Position numbers and translations under genes: made by a program. Below, piece after piece: positions 15,848-24,071 of a stretch of DNA of 64,000 nucleotides (the first letter of the stretch is position 1; every line of letters begins with the position of its first letter). Source of the stretch: JBFWPF01 sp050250135 (GTDB lineage Bacteria; Chlamydiota; Chlamydiia; Chlamydiales; JAFEGQ01); the NCBI GenBank assembly GCA_050250135.1, contig JBFWPF010000007.1, positions 8,066-72,065 on the forward strand. The letters are read 5' to 3'. The notes under the pieces are model-generated. The model saw only the letters and a list, made by a program, of their open reading frames with translations, did not search any database and had not been told where the DNA came from.

Positions 15848-17188
15848 CTATCTTTGCAACCCGTTTAGGCGGGATTCGATTTGGGAGATGGCGGTGTCGA
15901 TAAAGGAGAGTTTCTCCCGCTCCTCTCGGATCCGCCCATCGATTTTGAGGGCCAGGTCGAAGTCGAGGCCCGATCCTCCGGCCTCTTTCCGCAGGGTCTC
16001 TAAGGCCTCCTTAATCCCCTGCCGCCGGTTTCGCTTCCGCTCGAGGACCATCTCTAAGCGCGAGGCGACATCGGGGTGGTCATCGGGGGTGTTGAGGAAG
16101 GCGTTCTCCTCAGCATCGACCATCAGGTCGGCCACCTTCCCTAACGCGCTCAGGAGCCCCTTCCGTTCGTTGCCTACCAGTTCGGCCTCTCCGATCTCTT
16201 TTGAGAGGGTCTCCCTCCGCTCCGCCAGCTCATCGCCGGTTAGGTGGCGCCCCTCTTCGATGAGGGCGTCGATCTTACCTCGGAGGGCTTCCGACCGCTC
16301 TCGGCTCGCCTCTTCCCGCTCCTTGCGGAGCCGCTGCTCCTCTTCGGCCGCAGCCCGCTTGGCCGCCGCCGCCTCTTTAGCCACAGCCCGCCGCTCCCGC
16401 TCCTCTTCCTGACGCCCCCTCTCGGCCGACCGGATCCTATCCCAGCAGGTGCTGAGGGCAAGGCGCACCTCTTTAAAGGCGGCGCTTGTCAGGGTAATCT
16501 CTTTGGCAAAGGATTGCAGAGCCTTGATCTCGTTCTTGAGGACATAGAAGGGGGCGCTCCACCGCCCCTCCTCCTCACAGCACCCCTCAACAAACCGGGA
16601 GACGACCCCCAAAAAGCGCTCGCTGATCTCCTCAAGCCGCTCCTTCCGCTTGGGGAAGGCCCGATCGCCTAGGGCGCTCAGCCGCTTGATCAGGGCATTT
16701 TTCTCCCTCATCCTCATCTCGGTCGCCACCAGCTCCTTCCGCAGCGCCATCAGCCGCCCGGTCCACTGACTCAATAGGGCCAGCTCGGCCTGGAGCCCCT
16801 CCAAGGCCGGCCCTTCTCGCTTCAACGTATGAGAACCAAAGGTGGCAAGCCCCGCCGGCTCAATCGGCCGCTCCATCTCCGCCTCGATGGCATCGAGGGC
16901 AAGGCCGATCTGCTCTGCAGCAAAGGCGGCCTTCTCCCCCATCAGGTCGCTCAGCATCCGCGCCTCTTGGGAGAGGTCCCGATACTGTTGCCAAAGGAGG
17001 GCCCGCACGGCTGGATGGATCCCCTCTTTGAACAGGGGGACACACCGCTCCCTCGCCTCCCAAAAAAGCTTGAAATGCGGGGCGCTACTCTGCTCGATCG
17101 CTCCCCGCATCTTGTCCAGGAGGCAGCGGAGCCGCTCTTCATTTGTCGCCAATGCCGCCAGGGCCTCATCCAGTTTCGGGTCTTCCAT
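15848..17188 (-). CDS. Large coiled-coil protein of unknown function
   Basis: 446 residues, mostly charged and helical. A long Arg/Glu/Ala-rich stretch (about 245-310, for example QEEERERRAVAKEAAAAKR) is a clear coiled coil or single alpha-helix; flanking helices with conserved-looking cysteines (VEGCCEEEGRW) precede it. No signal peptide or membrane segment. Its place between rsfS/nadD and mqnC corresponds to a conserved chlamydial hypothetical gene (CT768 in C. trachomatis by synteny, from memory). ATG at 17188; no clear Shine-Dalgarno. Function unknown. Confidence 0.8.
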   Translation of the reverse strand: MEDPKLDEALAALATNEERLRCLLDKMRGAIEQSSAPHFKLFWEARERCVPLFKEGIHPAVRALLWQQYRDLSQEARMLSDLMGEKAAFAAEQIGLALDAIEAEMERPIEPAGLATFGSHTLKREGPALEGLQAELALLSQWTGRLMALRKELVATEMRMREKNALIKRLSALGDRAFPKRKERLEEISERFLGVVSRFVEGCCEEEGRWSAPFYVLKNEIKALQSFAKEITLTSAAFKEVRLALSTCWDRIRSAERGRQEEERERRAVAKEAAAAKRAAAEEEQRLRKEREEASRERSEALRGKIDALIEEGRHLTGDELAERRETLSKEIGEAELVGNERKGLLSALGKVADLMVDAEENAFLNTPDDHPDVASRLEMVLERKRNRRQGIKEALETLRKEAGGSGLDFDLALKIDGRIREEREKLSFIDTAISQIESRLNGLQR

Positions 17189-17226
17189 ATCTGTACGATA
17201 GGAGAGTCGCCATTTCCCGGCTAGAT

Positions 17227-17256
17227 TTGCTCAATAAAAGGGGCTTTCCCTATCTT
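17227..17256 (+). promoter_or_regulatory. Putative promoter of mqnC
   Basis: TTGCTC (17227-17232), 18-nt spacer, TATCTT (17251-17256), ending six bases before the mqnC ATG at 17263. As at uvrC, the predicted transcript would begin at the start codon, and no Shine-Dalgarno is seen. Confidence 0.4.
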
Positions 17257-17262
17257 GTGCCC

Positions 17263-18345
17263 ATGTCAAAACGCCTTTCCATTGAAGAGGGAATCCGCCT
17301 CCTTACCGAAGCTCCACTAGAGGAACTTAGGGAGCGGGCGGTTGCCCTCCGCAACGCCCGAAATCCCCCCAAACGGGTCACCTTCGTCCTCGACTCCAAT
17401 CCTAACTACACCAACCTCTGCAACGCCGACTGCTCCTTCTGCGCCTTCTACCGGCACAGCGGCGCTAAGGATGCTTATCAGAAGAACCTGGAAGAGTCGC
17501 TAGAGCATGTCGCCCTCGCTGCCGAGGCTGGGTGCAGCACCGTCATGTTTCAAGGGGGGCTTGCCGACTACCCCCTCTCCTTCTACACAAGCCTTGTCCG
17601 CGAAACCCTCTCCCGCTACCCCACGATCTATCCCCACTACTTTACCGCCCCCGAGATCTGGAACTGCGCCCGCGTCAACAATCTCTCCATCCGCGACGTC
17701 CTGGAGGCCCTCTACGACGCCGGCCAGCGCTCCCTTCCTGGAGGCGGCGCCGAGATCCTCACCGAGCGGGTCCGCACCCAAATCTCCCCGAAAAAGATGG
17801 CCCCTGGCGCCTGGATCGAGATCCACAAAACGGCCCACCAGATCGGGATGCGCAGCACAGCGACCATGATGTATGGCCACGTTGAAGAGGCGCGCGATAT
17901 CGTTGAACACCTCGATACCCTCCGCAGCGCCCAGGACGAAATTCCTGGTTTTACCGCCTTTATCCCCTGGAGCTACAAAAGAGAGAGAACGGCATTGCGC
18001 CGCAAGGTCAAACACTGGGCTGGCCTCGACGTCTACCTCCGGATTCTCGCCTTTTCTCGGATCTACCTCGACAATTTTGACCACATCCAATTTTCCCCCA
18101 TTTTTGAGGGGCTGGAGGGGCAAAAGGCGATCCATTATGGCGCCGATGATGCAGGGGGTATCGTCCTCGAAGAGAATGTCCACCGGGCGACCGGCTTCAA
18201 CCTCTTCAAAGCGCGCGCTGATGAGATGATCGGCTGGATCCGCTCTGCCGGCTACGAGCCAGCCGAGCGCAATCCCCTCTACGAAATACTCCGCACCTTT
18301 GAAAACTATCAGGCACCTGAGAGAAACCCCCTGGCACTCGCATGA
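17263..18345 (+). CDS. mqnC: Cyclic dehypoxanthinyl futalosine synthase, radical SAM (menaquinone synthesis)
   Basis: Radical-SAM enzyme of the futalosine pathway to menaquinone. 360 residues. The iron-sulfur cysteines CNADCSFC lie at 53-60, preceded by DSNPNYTNL and followed by FYRHSGAKDAY. Further family features are VMFQGGLADYP, LPGGGAEIL, the segment STATMMYGHVE and FIPWSYKRE. The pattern matches MqnC better than MqnE because of the SFCAFYR and GGGAEIL segments, though the two are related. Chlamydiae are known to use the futalosine route and have this gene beside miaA. The ATG at 17263 was chosen because it gives the family-typical N-terminus; a longer upstream frame runs into the divergent gene. 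Confidence 0.92.
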   Translation: MSKRLSIEEGIRLLTEAPLEELRERAVALRNARNPPKRVTFVLDSNPNYTNLCNADCSFCAFYRHSGAKDAYQKNLEESLEHVALAAEAGCSTVMFQGGLADYPLSFYTSLVRETLSRYPTIYPHYFTAPEIWNCARVNNLSIRDVLEALYDAGQRSLPGGGAEILTERVRTQISPKKMAPGAWIEIHKTAHQIGMRSTATMMYGHVEEARDIVEHLDTLRSAQDEIPGFTAFIPWSYKRERTALRRKVKHWAGLDVYLRILAFSRIYLDNFDHIQFSPIFEGLEGQKAIHYGADDAGGIVLEENVHRATGFNLFKARADEMIGWIRSAGYEPAERNPLYEILRTFENYQAPERNPLALA

Positions 18346-18371
18346 CGCCCTGCCGTCGGTATTTTCGCAGA

Positions 18372-18851
18372 TCACCCTCCCGATTTTAGCTTTTTCTCAA
18401 GAGCCTTGAGCTGCTGCCAATAGGTCGTCAGGTTAACGGTTCGTTCAGAGGAGACGCGGTCGCTAGCCTCCTTTAGGGTGAGCTTCTCCACTACCATCAG
18501 GTAGACGACGGCAAGGGTCGGGCTCCGCATCTCCCCAAGCCCGCAGTGAATCAAGATCCCCTTCCGTACAGAGCCCAGGAAGGTTTGTGCCGGACCAAAA
18601 TCATTTAGTAGATTCGAGAACTCAGAGTCAGAAACCTTCAGGCGGTTGAAGGCACCGGAAAACGTTTTGCAAAGGCATAGGGAATTCAAGCACATGATAT
18701 GGGTGACCTGTGCCGTTGTGAGGTCTTTTTCCAGGGGGGGGGATCCGAAATAGAGCCCTGGGCCAAAGGAAAAGAGGGGAGATTCCTGCTCGACCTTTTT
18801 TTTGCGGAGCAGGAGGTCATCACTTGTGGAGTGGACCCTTGGCAATTCCAT
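18372..18851 (-). CDS. Dual-specificity protein phosphatase-like protein
   Basis: About 159 residues with the cysteine-phosphatase signature HCX5RS: ILIHCGLGEMRSPTLAVVYL (Cys near 100), preceded by FGPGLYFGSPP, which resembles the opening strand of eukaryotic-type dual-specificity phosphatases, and followed by LKEASDRV and a C-terminal helix YWQQLKALEKKL. The catalytic Arg and Ser are present; the general-acid Asp is uncertain. It may dephosphorylate Ser/Thr/Tyr in the bacterium or, if secreted, in the host; no secretion signal is recognisable. Start is ambiguous: ATG at 18851 is used here, with a TTG at 18890 also possible. It is convergent with mqnC and follows miaA. Confidence 0.78.
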   Translation of the reverse strand: MELPRVHSTSDDLLLRKKKVEQESPLFSFGPGLYFGSPPLEKDLTTAQVTHIMCLNSLCLCKTFSGAFNRLKVSDSEFSNLLNDFGPAQTFLGSVRKGILIHCGLGEMRSPTLAVVYLMVVEKLTLKEASDRVSSERTVNLTTYWQQLKALEKKLKSGG

Positions 18852-18897
18852 TAGCCTCTGATTGTGGGCTGCAGCGGCGAATAAGGGCAAGTCGGCG

Positions 18898-19893
18898 CTA
18901 GCTCATCCGCCAGTCTTGGACCATCATGTCGACGAGGACCTCGATGTCGTAGGCGTCGGCGTCGAGCCACTTGAAGAGAGGCTCCTTCCGAAACCAGGTG
19001 AACTGCCGCTTCACATAGCGGCGGGAGGCCGTTTTGAAGCTCTGCATAAACCGCTCATAGTCGGCGGGGGTCCGTCGGGAGTCGAGGTACTCAATGGCTT
19101 GACGGTAGCCGATCGACTGGGAGGCAGAACGGTTTTCCCGAAGCCCCTTTGACAGGAGCCTCTCTACCTCTTCGAGGAGGCCAGCTTGGACCATCTCCTC
19201 ACACCGCTCCTCCACCCGCTGATAGAGGAGATCCCGCTGCCGGCACAAAAACCAGCACCGAAAGTCCCCTTGAACAAGGGGGGCCCGCCCCCGCCACGAA
19301 AACTGGCTAACCGGGCCTCCCGTTAGAGAGATAATCTCGAGGGCACGGACAATCTTCTGCCGATCGGTCGGGGTGATGGTCTCGGCATAGTCGGGGTCGA
19401 TTTGGACCAGCCGGTTATACATCTCGTCGGCGCCGCGGATATCGATCTCCGCCTCAAACTGCTGCCGAAGGGCAGGAACCGAAGGGGGGCCTGAAGGGGG
19501 GCCGTAGAGGAGAGCGTGGAGGTAGAAACCGGCACCTCCAACCACTATGGGGACCTTCCCCCTCCCCTCGATCCGGGTGATCGCTTGCTCGGCCTCATAG
19601 TAGTAGTCGACGACGCTAAAAGGCTCGTCGAGGTCCCGGATGTCGACCATATGGTGGGGAATTTTGGCCAGCTGCTCGGGGCGGGCCTTGGCGGTCCCGA
19701 TGTTCATCCCCCGGTAGATCTGCATCGAATCGGCCGAGATGATCTCCCCACCTAGCTCTTCGGCTAAGAGGAGGGAGAGGGCCGTTTTGCCACACCCAGT
19801 CGGGCCGGCAATGAAGATCATCCGCCGCCGCTCCCTCCCCTTTTCCGTGGGGAGCTTCTGCTCTTGAGGGATGAGATGGGTCTCCGTTTTCAC
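18898..19893 (-). CDS. miaA: tRNA dimethylallyltransferase
   Basis: Adds the isopentenyl group to A37 of tRNAs reading U-starting codons. P-loop MIFIAGPTGCGKTALSLLLA, then SADSMQIYRGMNIGTAK, HHMVDI, VVGGAGFYLHALLYG and the C-terminal QSIGYRQAIEYL, all diagnostic. Two starts are possible: GTG at 19893, just after the upstream stop and with GAGG at 5 nt, giving 331 residues; or ATG at 19821, giving 307 residues and starting directly at the P-loop strand. The open frame further upstream overlaps the STAS gene and is unlikely. Operon with khpA and the STAS gene. Confidence 0.95.
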   Translation of the reverse strand: MKTETHLIPQEQKLPTEKGRERRRMIFIAGPTGCGKTALSLLLAEELGGEIISADSMQIYRGMNIGTAKARPEQLAKIPHHMVDIRDLDEPFSVVDYYYEAEQAITRIEGRGKVPIVVGGAGFYLHALLYGPPSGPPSVPALRQQFEAEIDIRGADEMYNRLVQIDPDYAETITPTDRQKIVRALEIISLTGGPVSQFSWRGRAPLVQGDFRCWFLCRQRDLLYQRVEERCEEMVQAGLLEEVERLLSKGLRENRSASQSIGYRQAIEYLDSRRTPADYERFMQSFKTASRRYVKRQFTWFRKEPLFKWLDADAYDIEVLVDMMVQDWRMS

Positions 19894-19900
19894 GAGAGCC

Positions 19901-20239
19901 TCAGAGTTGGGAGCGGGCCTCCTGCTCGGTGGCCACGATCTCGAGAATACGGTCAAAGCCCGCTAGCTTGAGGACCTCCAGCACCTGAGGCTTTAGCTCG
20001 CAAAGGAGCAACTTCCCCTTTTTGGCGGCTAGCTTCTTGCTCGCTGCTAGGATAACCCGCATGCCGGCGCTACTCAAATAGTCGACCCCCTTAAAGCTGA
20101 GGATCAACTTCTCTACCCCCCCTTGAAGAAGGGCACCAATCTTAGTATCAACCGCCGGCGAGGTCGCCGCATCCATCCGCCCCTCAAGGCGAAGGAGGGT
20201 CCCCTCCCCGACTTTCTCCTGCGAAAACTGGACAGCCAC
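19901..20239 (-). CDS. rsbV: STAS-domain anti-sigma-factor antagonist (RsbV-like)
   Basis: 112 residues forming one STAS domain: FSQEKVGEGTLLRLEGRMDA, LILSFKGVDYLSSAGMRVIL and LAGFDRILEIV. The serine in DYLSSAGM is the usual phosphorylation switch that controls binding to an RsbW-like kinase; chlamydiae have such a partner-switching module. Start is GTG at 20239 with GGAGG at 7 nt. That ribosome site lies inside a perfect 7-bp hairpin (see 20248-20262). Located between khpA and miaA, as for RsbV2 in C. trachomatis (from memory). Confidence 0.9.
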   Translation of the reverse strand: MAVQFSQEKVGEGTLLRLEGRMDAATSPAVDTKIGALLQGGVEKLILSFKGVDYLSSAGMRVILAASKKLAAKKGKLLLCELKPQVLEVLKLAGFDRILEIVATEQEARSQL

Positions 20240-20247
20240 AGCTCCAC

Positions 20248-20262
20248 CTCCAAAATTTGGAG
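20248..20262 (-). promoter_or_regulatory. Hairpin overlapping the ribosome-binding site of the STAS gene
   Basis: CTCCAAA-A-TTTGGAG is a perfect inverted repeat (7-bp arms, 1-nt centre). Read on the minus strand, its right arm contains most of the GGAGG that serves the GTG start at 20239. In RNA the stem would hide the ribosome site, so it could damp translation. This is a structural observation only. Confidence 0.35.
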
Positions 20263-20286
20263 TCTAGAGAAAGCGTCCTTTTGGGC

Positions 20287-20556
20287 CTAGCCCTCGCCCT
20301 CTGGCTCCTCTTTCTTTTTCCGGCCATCCTCGATCAGCTCGAGGCGGACGCGGGTGCCAAGACGGGCCCCAGCGGTCATCACCAGGGTGCGGAGAGCTTG
20401 AATGGTCCGCCCCTGCCGCCCAATGACTCGGGCGATATCGTTTGGGCCGACCTTAAACTCAATCATCACCTCCTCCCCGTCGGTTCGGGACTTGACTTGA
20501 ACCTGTTCGGGGTCGTCGACGAGATTTTTCACTAGATATTCAACAAATTGTTCCAT
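20287..20556 (-). CDS. khpA: KH-domain RNA-binding protein KhpA
   Basis: 89 residues: start MEQFVEYLVKNLVDDPEQVQ, then a type II KH domain with the RNA-contacting GXXG loop in RVIGRQGRTIQALRTLV, ending in a short acidic/basic tail (GRKKKEEPEGEG). KhpA/KhpB bind RNA and influence cell elongation in Gram-positive bacteria; homologues are widespread, including in chlamydiae. The ATG at 20556 gives the usual N-terminus of the family, so the longer open frame upstream was not used. First gene of khpA-STAS-miaA. Confidence 0.9.
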   Translation of the reverse strand: MEQFVEYLVKNLVDDPEQVQVKSRTDGEEVMIEFKVGPNDIARVIGRQGRTIQALRTLVMTAGARLGTRVRLELIEDGRKKKEEPEGEG

Positions 20557-20635
20557 AGTTCGGTGTAGGTAGGTTAGGTGACCCCGCCATGTTGCCACAT
20601 GGCCCGATTTGTCTCAATTGGGATAGGATGCGATT

Positions 20636-22786
20636 ATGATAAAAATTTTCGGAGCCCGCACCCACAACCTCCAAAATCTGACCCTTGAGCTCCCCCTAAA
20701 CCAGCTGATTGTCCTGACCGGCCTATCGGGAGCGGGCAAGTCCTCGCTGGCGATCGATACGATTGGGGAGGAGGGGCTTGCCCGCTTTTTGATGGGGGTC
20801 TCTCCCGATCTGATGAGAGCTTCGGCGGCCGATGTGGAGGCGATCGAGGGGCTCCCTCCCACCCTCGTCATTGCCTACAAGGGGGCCGTTCGAGGGACCG
20901 TCGCTACACTAACGGGCTGTGACAAACTGCTCACCCGCCTCTTTGCCTATGGGAGTGTGCAGCACAGCCCCACAACCGGAGAGCCGCTGAGGCGCTACAC
21001 CCCCACCGAAATCGCCGACCTCCTATTAGAAAAGGAGGGGCGGTGTTACCTGATGGCCCCCTTAGAATCGCTCGAGGAGCTAGCGGGAATGGCTACGATG
21101 GGCTTTACCCGAGCTCTGGTCGACGGCAAGGAATGGGACTTGAGCGACGCCCTACCCAAAAAGGGGGAGGAGATCCTCCTCGTCGTCGACCGCCTTCTCC
21201 TCAAACCGACGATCCGCCCCCGCCTGCTCGAGTCCCTTGCCCTCGCCCTCAAGATCGGCAGAGGGGTTGTAAAGACCGAGGGCGCCACCTACAGCACCAG
21301 CTACCTCGATGGACAGAGCCTCCTCTCCCCCCTAACCCCTGCCGACTTTCAGCGGCGCACCCCCCAATCGCTCGCCTGCCGGATCGGCGGAAGGAACCTC
21401 CCCGAAACCGAGGCGCTAACCGCCCACGCGCTCCTCTCTCACGAGTGGTTTCTCCCCGCCCATTGCTACGAGCTCCTCCAGTCCCTCAAGCGGAGGCTCT
21501 CTACTCTCGCCGACTTGGGCCTCGGCTACCTCACCCTCGATCGGCCAGCCGCTACCCTCAGCGCCGGAGAGCTCCAGCGGACCCAGCTTACCGCCCAGCT
21601 CGCTAACGAGATGACCGGCCTCCTCCTCATCCTCGATGAGCCGACCCGGGGGCTCCATCGGCAAGACATTGCCCCCCTCCTCGCCCGCCTCCAGAGCCTC
21701 AAAGCTCGGGGCAACACCCTCCTCGTCGTTGAGCACGAGCCCCACCTTATTCGCGCGGCCGACCAGGCGATCGAGTTGGAGGGGGGGAGGCTCACCTACC
21801 AGGGGAGGCCGGAGGGGCTCACACTCGAGGAGCTCCCCCCCTCCTCCCCTACCCCCCCTACCCACTTTGTCAAGGTGCGGGACGCCACCCTTCACAACCT
21901 CCAGGGCCTCAATGTCGATATCCCCAAAAACCGCCTCGTCGCCTTTGCCGGGGTCTCGGGGTCGGGCAAGTCCTCCTTAATGGAGGTCCTCCAACCCCGC
22001 CTTGCCCCCGATCCTTTTGCCCGCGTGATCGCTGTCGACCAAGAGCCCCTTGGCCTATCTCCCCGCTCCCTCCCCCTCACCGCCATTGGGATGATGGCCC
22101 CCTTGCGCACCCTCCTCTCTCAGACCCCCCTGGCCAAGGCGCGTGGCTACACCGCCGCCCACTTTAGCCTTGCCAAACCGGGCGGCCGGTGTGAACACTG
22201 TCAAGGAAAAGGTTTTCTTTTACTAGAAATGGGGCCTCTCCCTCCCGCCTACGCCCCCTGCCCCGTTTGTGAGGGGGCCCGCTACAACGCCCAGACCCTC
22301 CAGGTCACCTGGAAAGGGCACACCCCCGCCGACCTCCTCAACCTCACCGCGAGTGAGGCCTTTGCCCTATTTAGTGAGATCCCTCCCCTTGCCGACCGCT
22401 TAGTCCTCCTTACCCAGCTGGGTCTTGGCTACCTCAAGCTCGGCCAGCCCCTCGACACCCTCTCGAGCGGCGAGCTCCAGCGGCTCAAGCTCATCGGCCA
22501 GCTCGCCAAAGGGGCTCCGGCCCCCACCCTGTACCTCCTCGATGAGCCCTCCTCGGGCCTCCACCTGCGCGACCTCGAAAAGCTCCTCCAGATCTGCCAC
22601 CAGCTCCTCAGCCAGGGCCACACCATCTGGATGGTCGAGCACCACCTCTCCATGATCCGGTCGGCCGACTGGGTGATCGAGCTCGGCCCCGGCGCCGGCC
22701 CCGCAGGAGGTAAGGTGATTTTTGAGGGGACACCCCTTCAACTCGCTAGGGCACAGACCCCTACGGGCGCTCTACTAAAACCTTGA
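20636..22786 (+). CDS. Compact UvrA-like ABC ATPase
   Basis: 716 residues with two UvrA-type ATPase modules. Module 1: Walker A GLSGAGKSSLAIDTI (about 30-44), signature LSAGELQRTQLTAQL and Walker B LLLILDEPTRGLH. Module 2: Walker A GVSGSGKSSLMEVL, the C-terminal zinc finger CEHCQGKGF...CPVCEGARYN, signature LSSGELQRLKLIGQL and LYLLDEPSSGLH. Compared with UvrA (about 940 residues) the UvrB-binding and first zinc-finger insertion is missing or much reduced, so it is probably a paralogue of the repair UvrA, not the enzyme itself. Chlamydia has a double-length UvrA elsewhere. No Shine-Dalgarno at the ATG; a TAGGAT box ends six bases upstream. Likely DNA-binding ATPase; role unknown. Confidence 0.85.
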   Translation: MIKIFGARTHNLQNLTLELPLNQLIVLTGLSGAGKSSLAIDTIGEEGLARFLMGVSPDLMRASAADVEAIEGLPPTLVIAYKGAVRGTVATLTGCDKLLTRLFAYGSVQHSPTTGEPLRRYTPTEIADLLLEKEGRCYLMAPLESLEELAGMATMGFTRALVDGKEWDLSDALPKKGEEILLVVDRLLLKPTIRPRLLESLALALKIGRGVVKTEGATYSTSYLDGQSLLSPLTPADFQRRTPQSLACRIGGRNLPETEALTAHALLSHEWFLPAHCYELLQSLKRRLSTLADLGLGYLTLDRPAATLSAGELQRTQLTAQLANEMTGLLLILDEPTRGLHRQDIAPLLARLQSLKARGNTLLVVEHEPHLIRAADQAIELEGGRLTYQGRPEGLTLEELPPSSPTPPTHFVKVRDATLHNLQGLNVDIPKNRLVAFAGVSGSGKSSLMEVLQPRLAPDPFARVIAVDQEPLGLSPRSLPLTAIGMMAPLRTLLSQTPLAKARGYTAAHFSLAKPGGRCEHCQGKGFLLLEMGPLPPAYAPCPVCEGARYNAQTLQVTWKGHTPADLLNLTASEAFALFSEIPPLADRLVLLTQLGLGYLKLGQPLDTLSSGELQRLKLIGQLAKGAPAPTLYLLDEPSSGLHLRDLEKLLQICHQLLSQGHTIWMVEHHLSMIRSADWVIELGPGAGPAGGKVIFEGTPLQLARAQTPTGALLKP

Positions 22787-22811
22787 AGGTTAGAATTGTT
22801 TGGGGTATACT
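22783..22811 (+). promoter_or_regulatory. Putative sigma-70-type promoter of the propeller-like gene cluster
   Basis: TTGAAG (22783-22788), 17-nt spacer, TATACT (22806-22811). It overlaps the stop codon of the UvrA-like gene and lies 24 bases before the next ATG (22835), which has AAGGAG at 6 nt. This is one of the best promoter matches in the window and suggests the 22.8-25.8 kb genes are transcribed from here. Confidence 0.55.
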
Positions 22812-22834
22812 CTCCTCAATTCAAGGAGAATACG

Positions 22835-24049
22835 ATGGCAATTTCTGAGATCACCGATCTTTCCCTCTATACCCCTGAGCAGCGCAGCTGGGCGAGCTGC
22901 CTCAGCTACGGTATGGGCGCCCTAACCGCTATAGCCGCTCTCTACACCTCTCGCCATGGCCTCTCCCGCCCCATCCGCCCCCTCCTTTTCGGCGGCCTCT
23001 CAGCCAGCGCCCTCTACCTGGGCTACCGAATCGGCGCCTTCGATCTCCACCCCCTGAATGAGGGGATTCTCACTGAGGTTAAGAGCTTCACCATGGGGAA
23101 GGACTCGGTTGGCAATCCCCAGATCGGGGTGAGGTACCAGCATGACTCACTTCCCGCTGGCCGCCTAACTCTGCATAGCAATGGCCAACAATTGACCTCA
23201 GTCCTAGGGTCTCCTTGGCTAGATCAGCTGATTGGCCCCTTTGACGGAACCCTTGTCGGCTATAGTGGCAACCACCTCAAGCGCTTTTTTCCCACTGGCA
23301 AGACGAGAGAGCTTTCGGTGGCTAGCGATTTCCGCTTTAGTGCTCTTTGCTACGATGTGGCCTCCGACACCCTATTTGCCGGCACTCAAACGGGTGAGCT
23401 CCTGATCGAGAGTGCCAAGCTGTATGCACAAGGAAAAGCTCCGTCGCAAGAGCCTATTACCTGGGCCTCTTATGACGCCGAGGCAGACCAGTGCTTTTTT
23501 TCCAACACCAAAGTGGTTATCGGGATGAAGCGCAAAGATGCCCCTCGCCGTCTATTTGACCTCTCTAAAGAACCTATCTGGCTCGATACCCAGCACCGAA
23601 AGCTCTTTGCCTTTCAATCGAAAGAGGATAGCACTAGCCAATTTACTGTATGGGACATCGATACCGATAAGGGGCAACCCGCATCGATCCAACCCTCCCC
23701 TAAGCTGTCTGACAAAATCACCCTAACTTCTGGCCACCTTTGCTACGTCGACACCCAAAGGGGCCTCCACATCTATGATCCCAAGACGGGGCACACGAGG
23801 GTCTTTCCCCAGCTCAATTCCTCGGTCGACCACCTAGCCTATGATGCAAAGCGCAACCTGATGATCGCCTCCGGCATAACGGGCGCCATTCAGATATGGA
23901 ACCTTGCCGACCAAAAGGTGGTGGGAGAGGCCCCCGATCTTGCCCTCAATGTGGAGGGTTGCCAGCTAGCGGTCGATTTCGAAGAGGGGACCATTACCCA
24001 GGGCGGCCTAGATAAGGGCACCCTGCATTTCAGGCGGCTGGCCTACTAA
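22835..24049 (+). CDS. Membrane-anchored beta-propeller-like protein, family member 1
   Basis: 404 residues, no named family recognised. N-terminus: a short signature (LSLYTPEQRSWASCLSYGMG) leading into two hydrophobic segments (about 20-65, with ALYTSRHGLSRPIRPLLFGG between them). The rest is beta-rich with WD40-like features such as TGAIQIWNLADQKV near the end, so a propeller is likely. The same N-terminal block (PEQR, then ALYT-RH-LSRP-RPL-FG-LSA) and C-terminal TGGIQ-W-L motif recur in the genes at 24072 and 28101, and the C-terminal part at 25272. First gene after a strong promoter-like sequence; 22 bp separate it from the next member. Topology suggests a tail on one side of the membrane; partner and function unknown. 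Confidence 0.8.
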   Translation: MAISEITDLSLYTPEQRSWASCLSYGMGALTAIAALYTSRHGLSRPIRPLLFGGLSASALYLGYRIGAFDLHPLNEGILTEVKSFTMGKDSVGNPQIGVRYQHDSLPAGRLTLHSNGQQLTSVLGSPWLDQLIGPFDGTLVGYSGNHLKRFFPTGKTRELSVASDFRFSALCYDVASDTLFAGTQTGELLIESAKLYAQGKAPSQEPITWASYDAEADQCFFSNTKVVIGMKRKDAPRRLFDLSKEPIWLDTQHRKLFAFQSKEDSTSQFTVWDIDTDKGQPASIQPSPKLSDKITLTSGHLCYVDTQRGLHIYDPKTGHTRVFPQLNSSVDHLAYDAKRNLMIASGITGAIQIWNLADQKVVGEAPDLALNVEGCQLAVDFEEGTITQGGLDKGTLHFRRLAY

Positions 24050-24071
24050 AAATACACGGGAGCAGTTCTAA

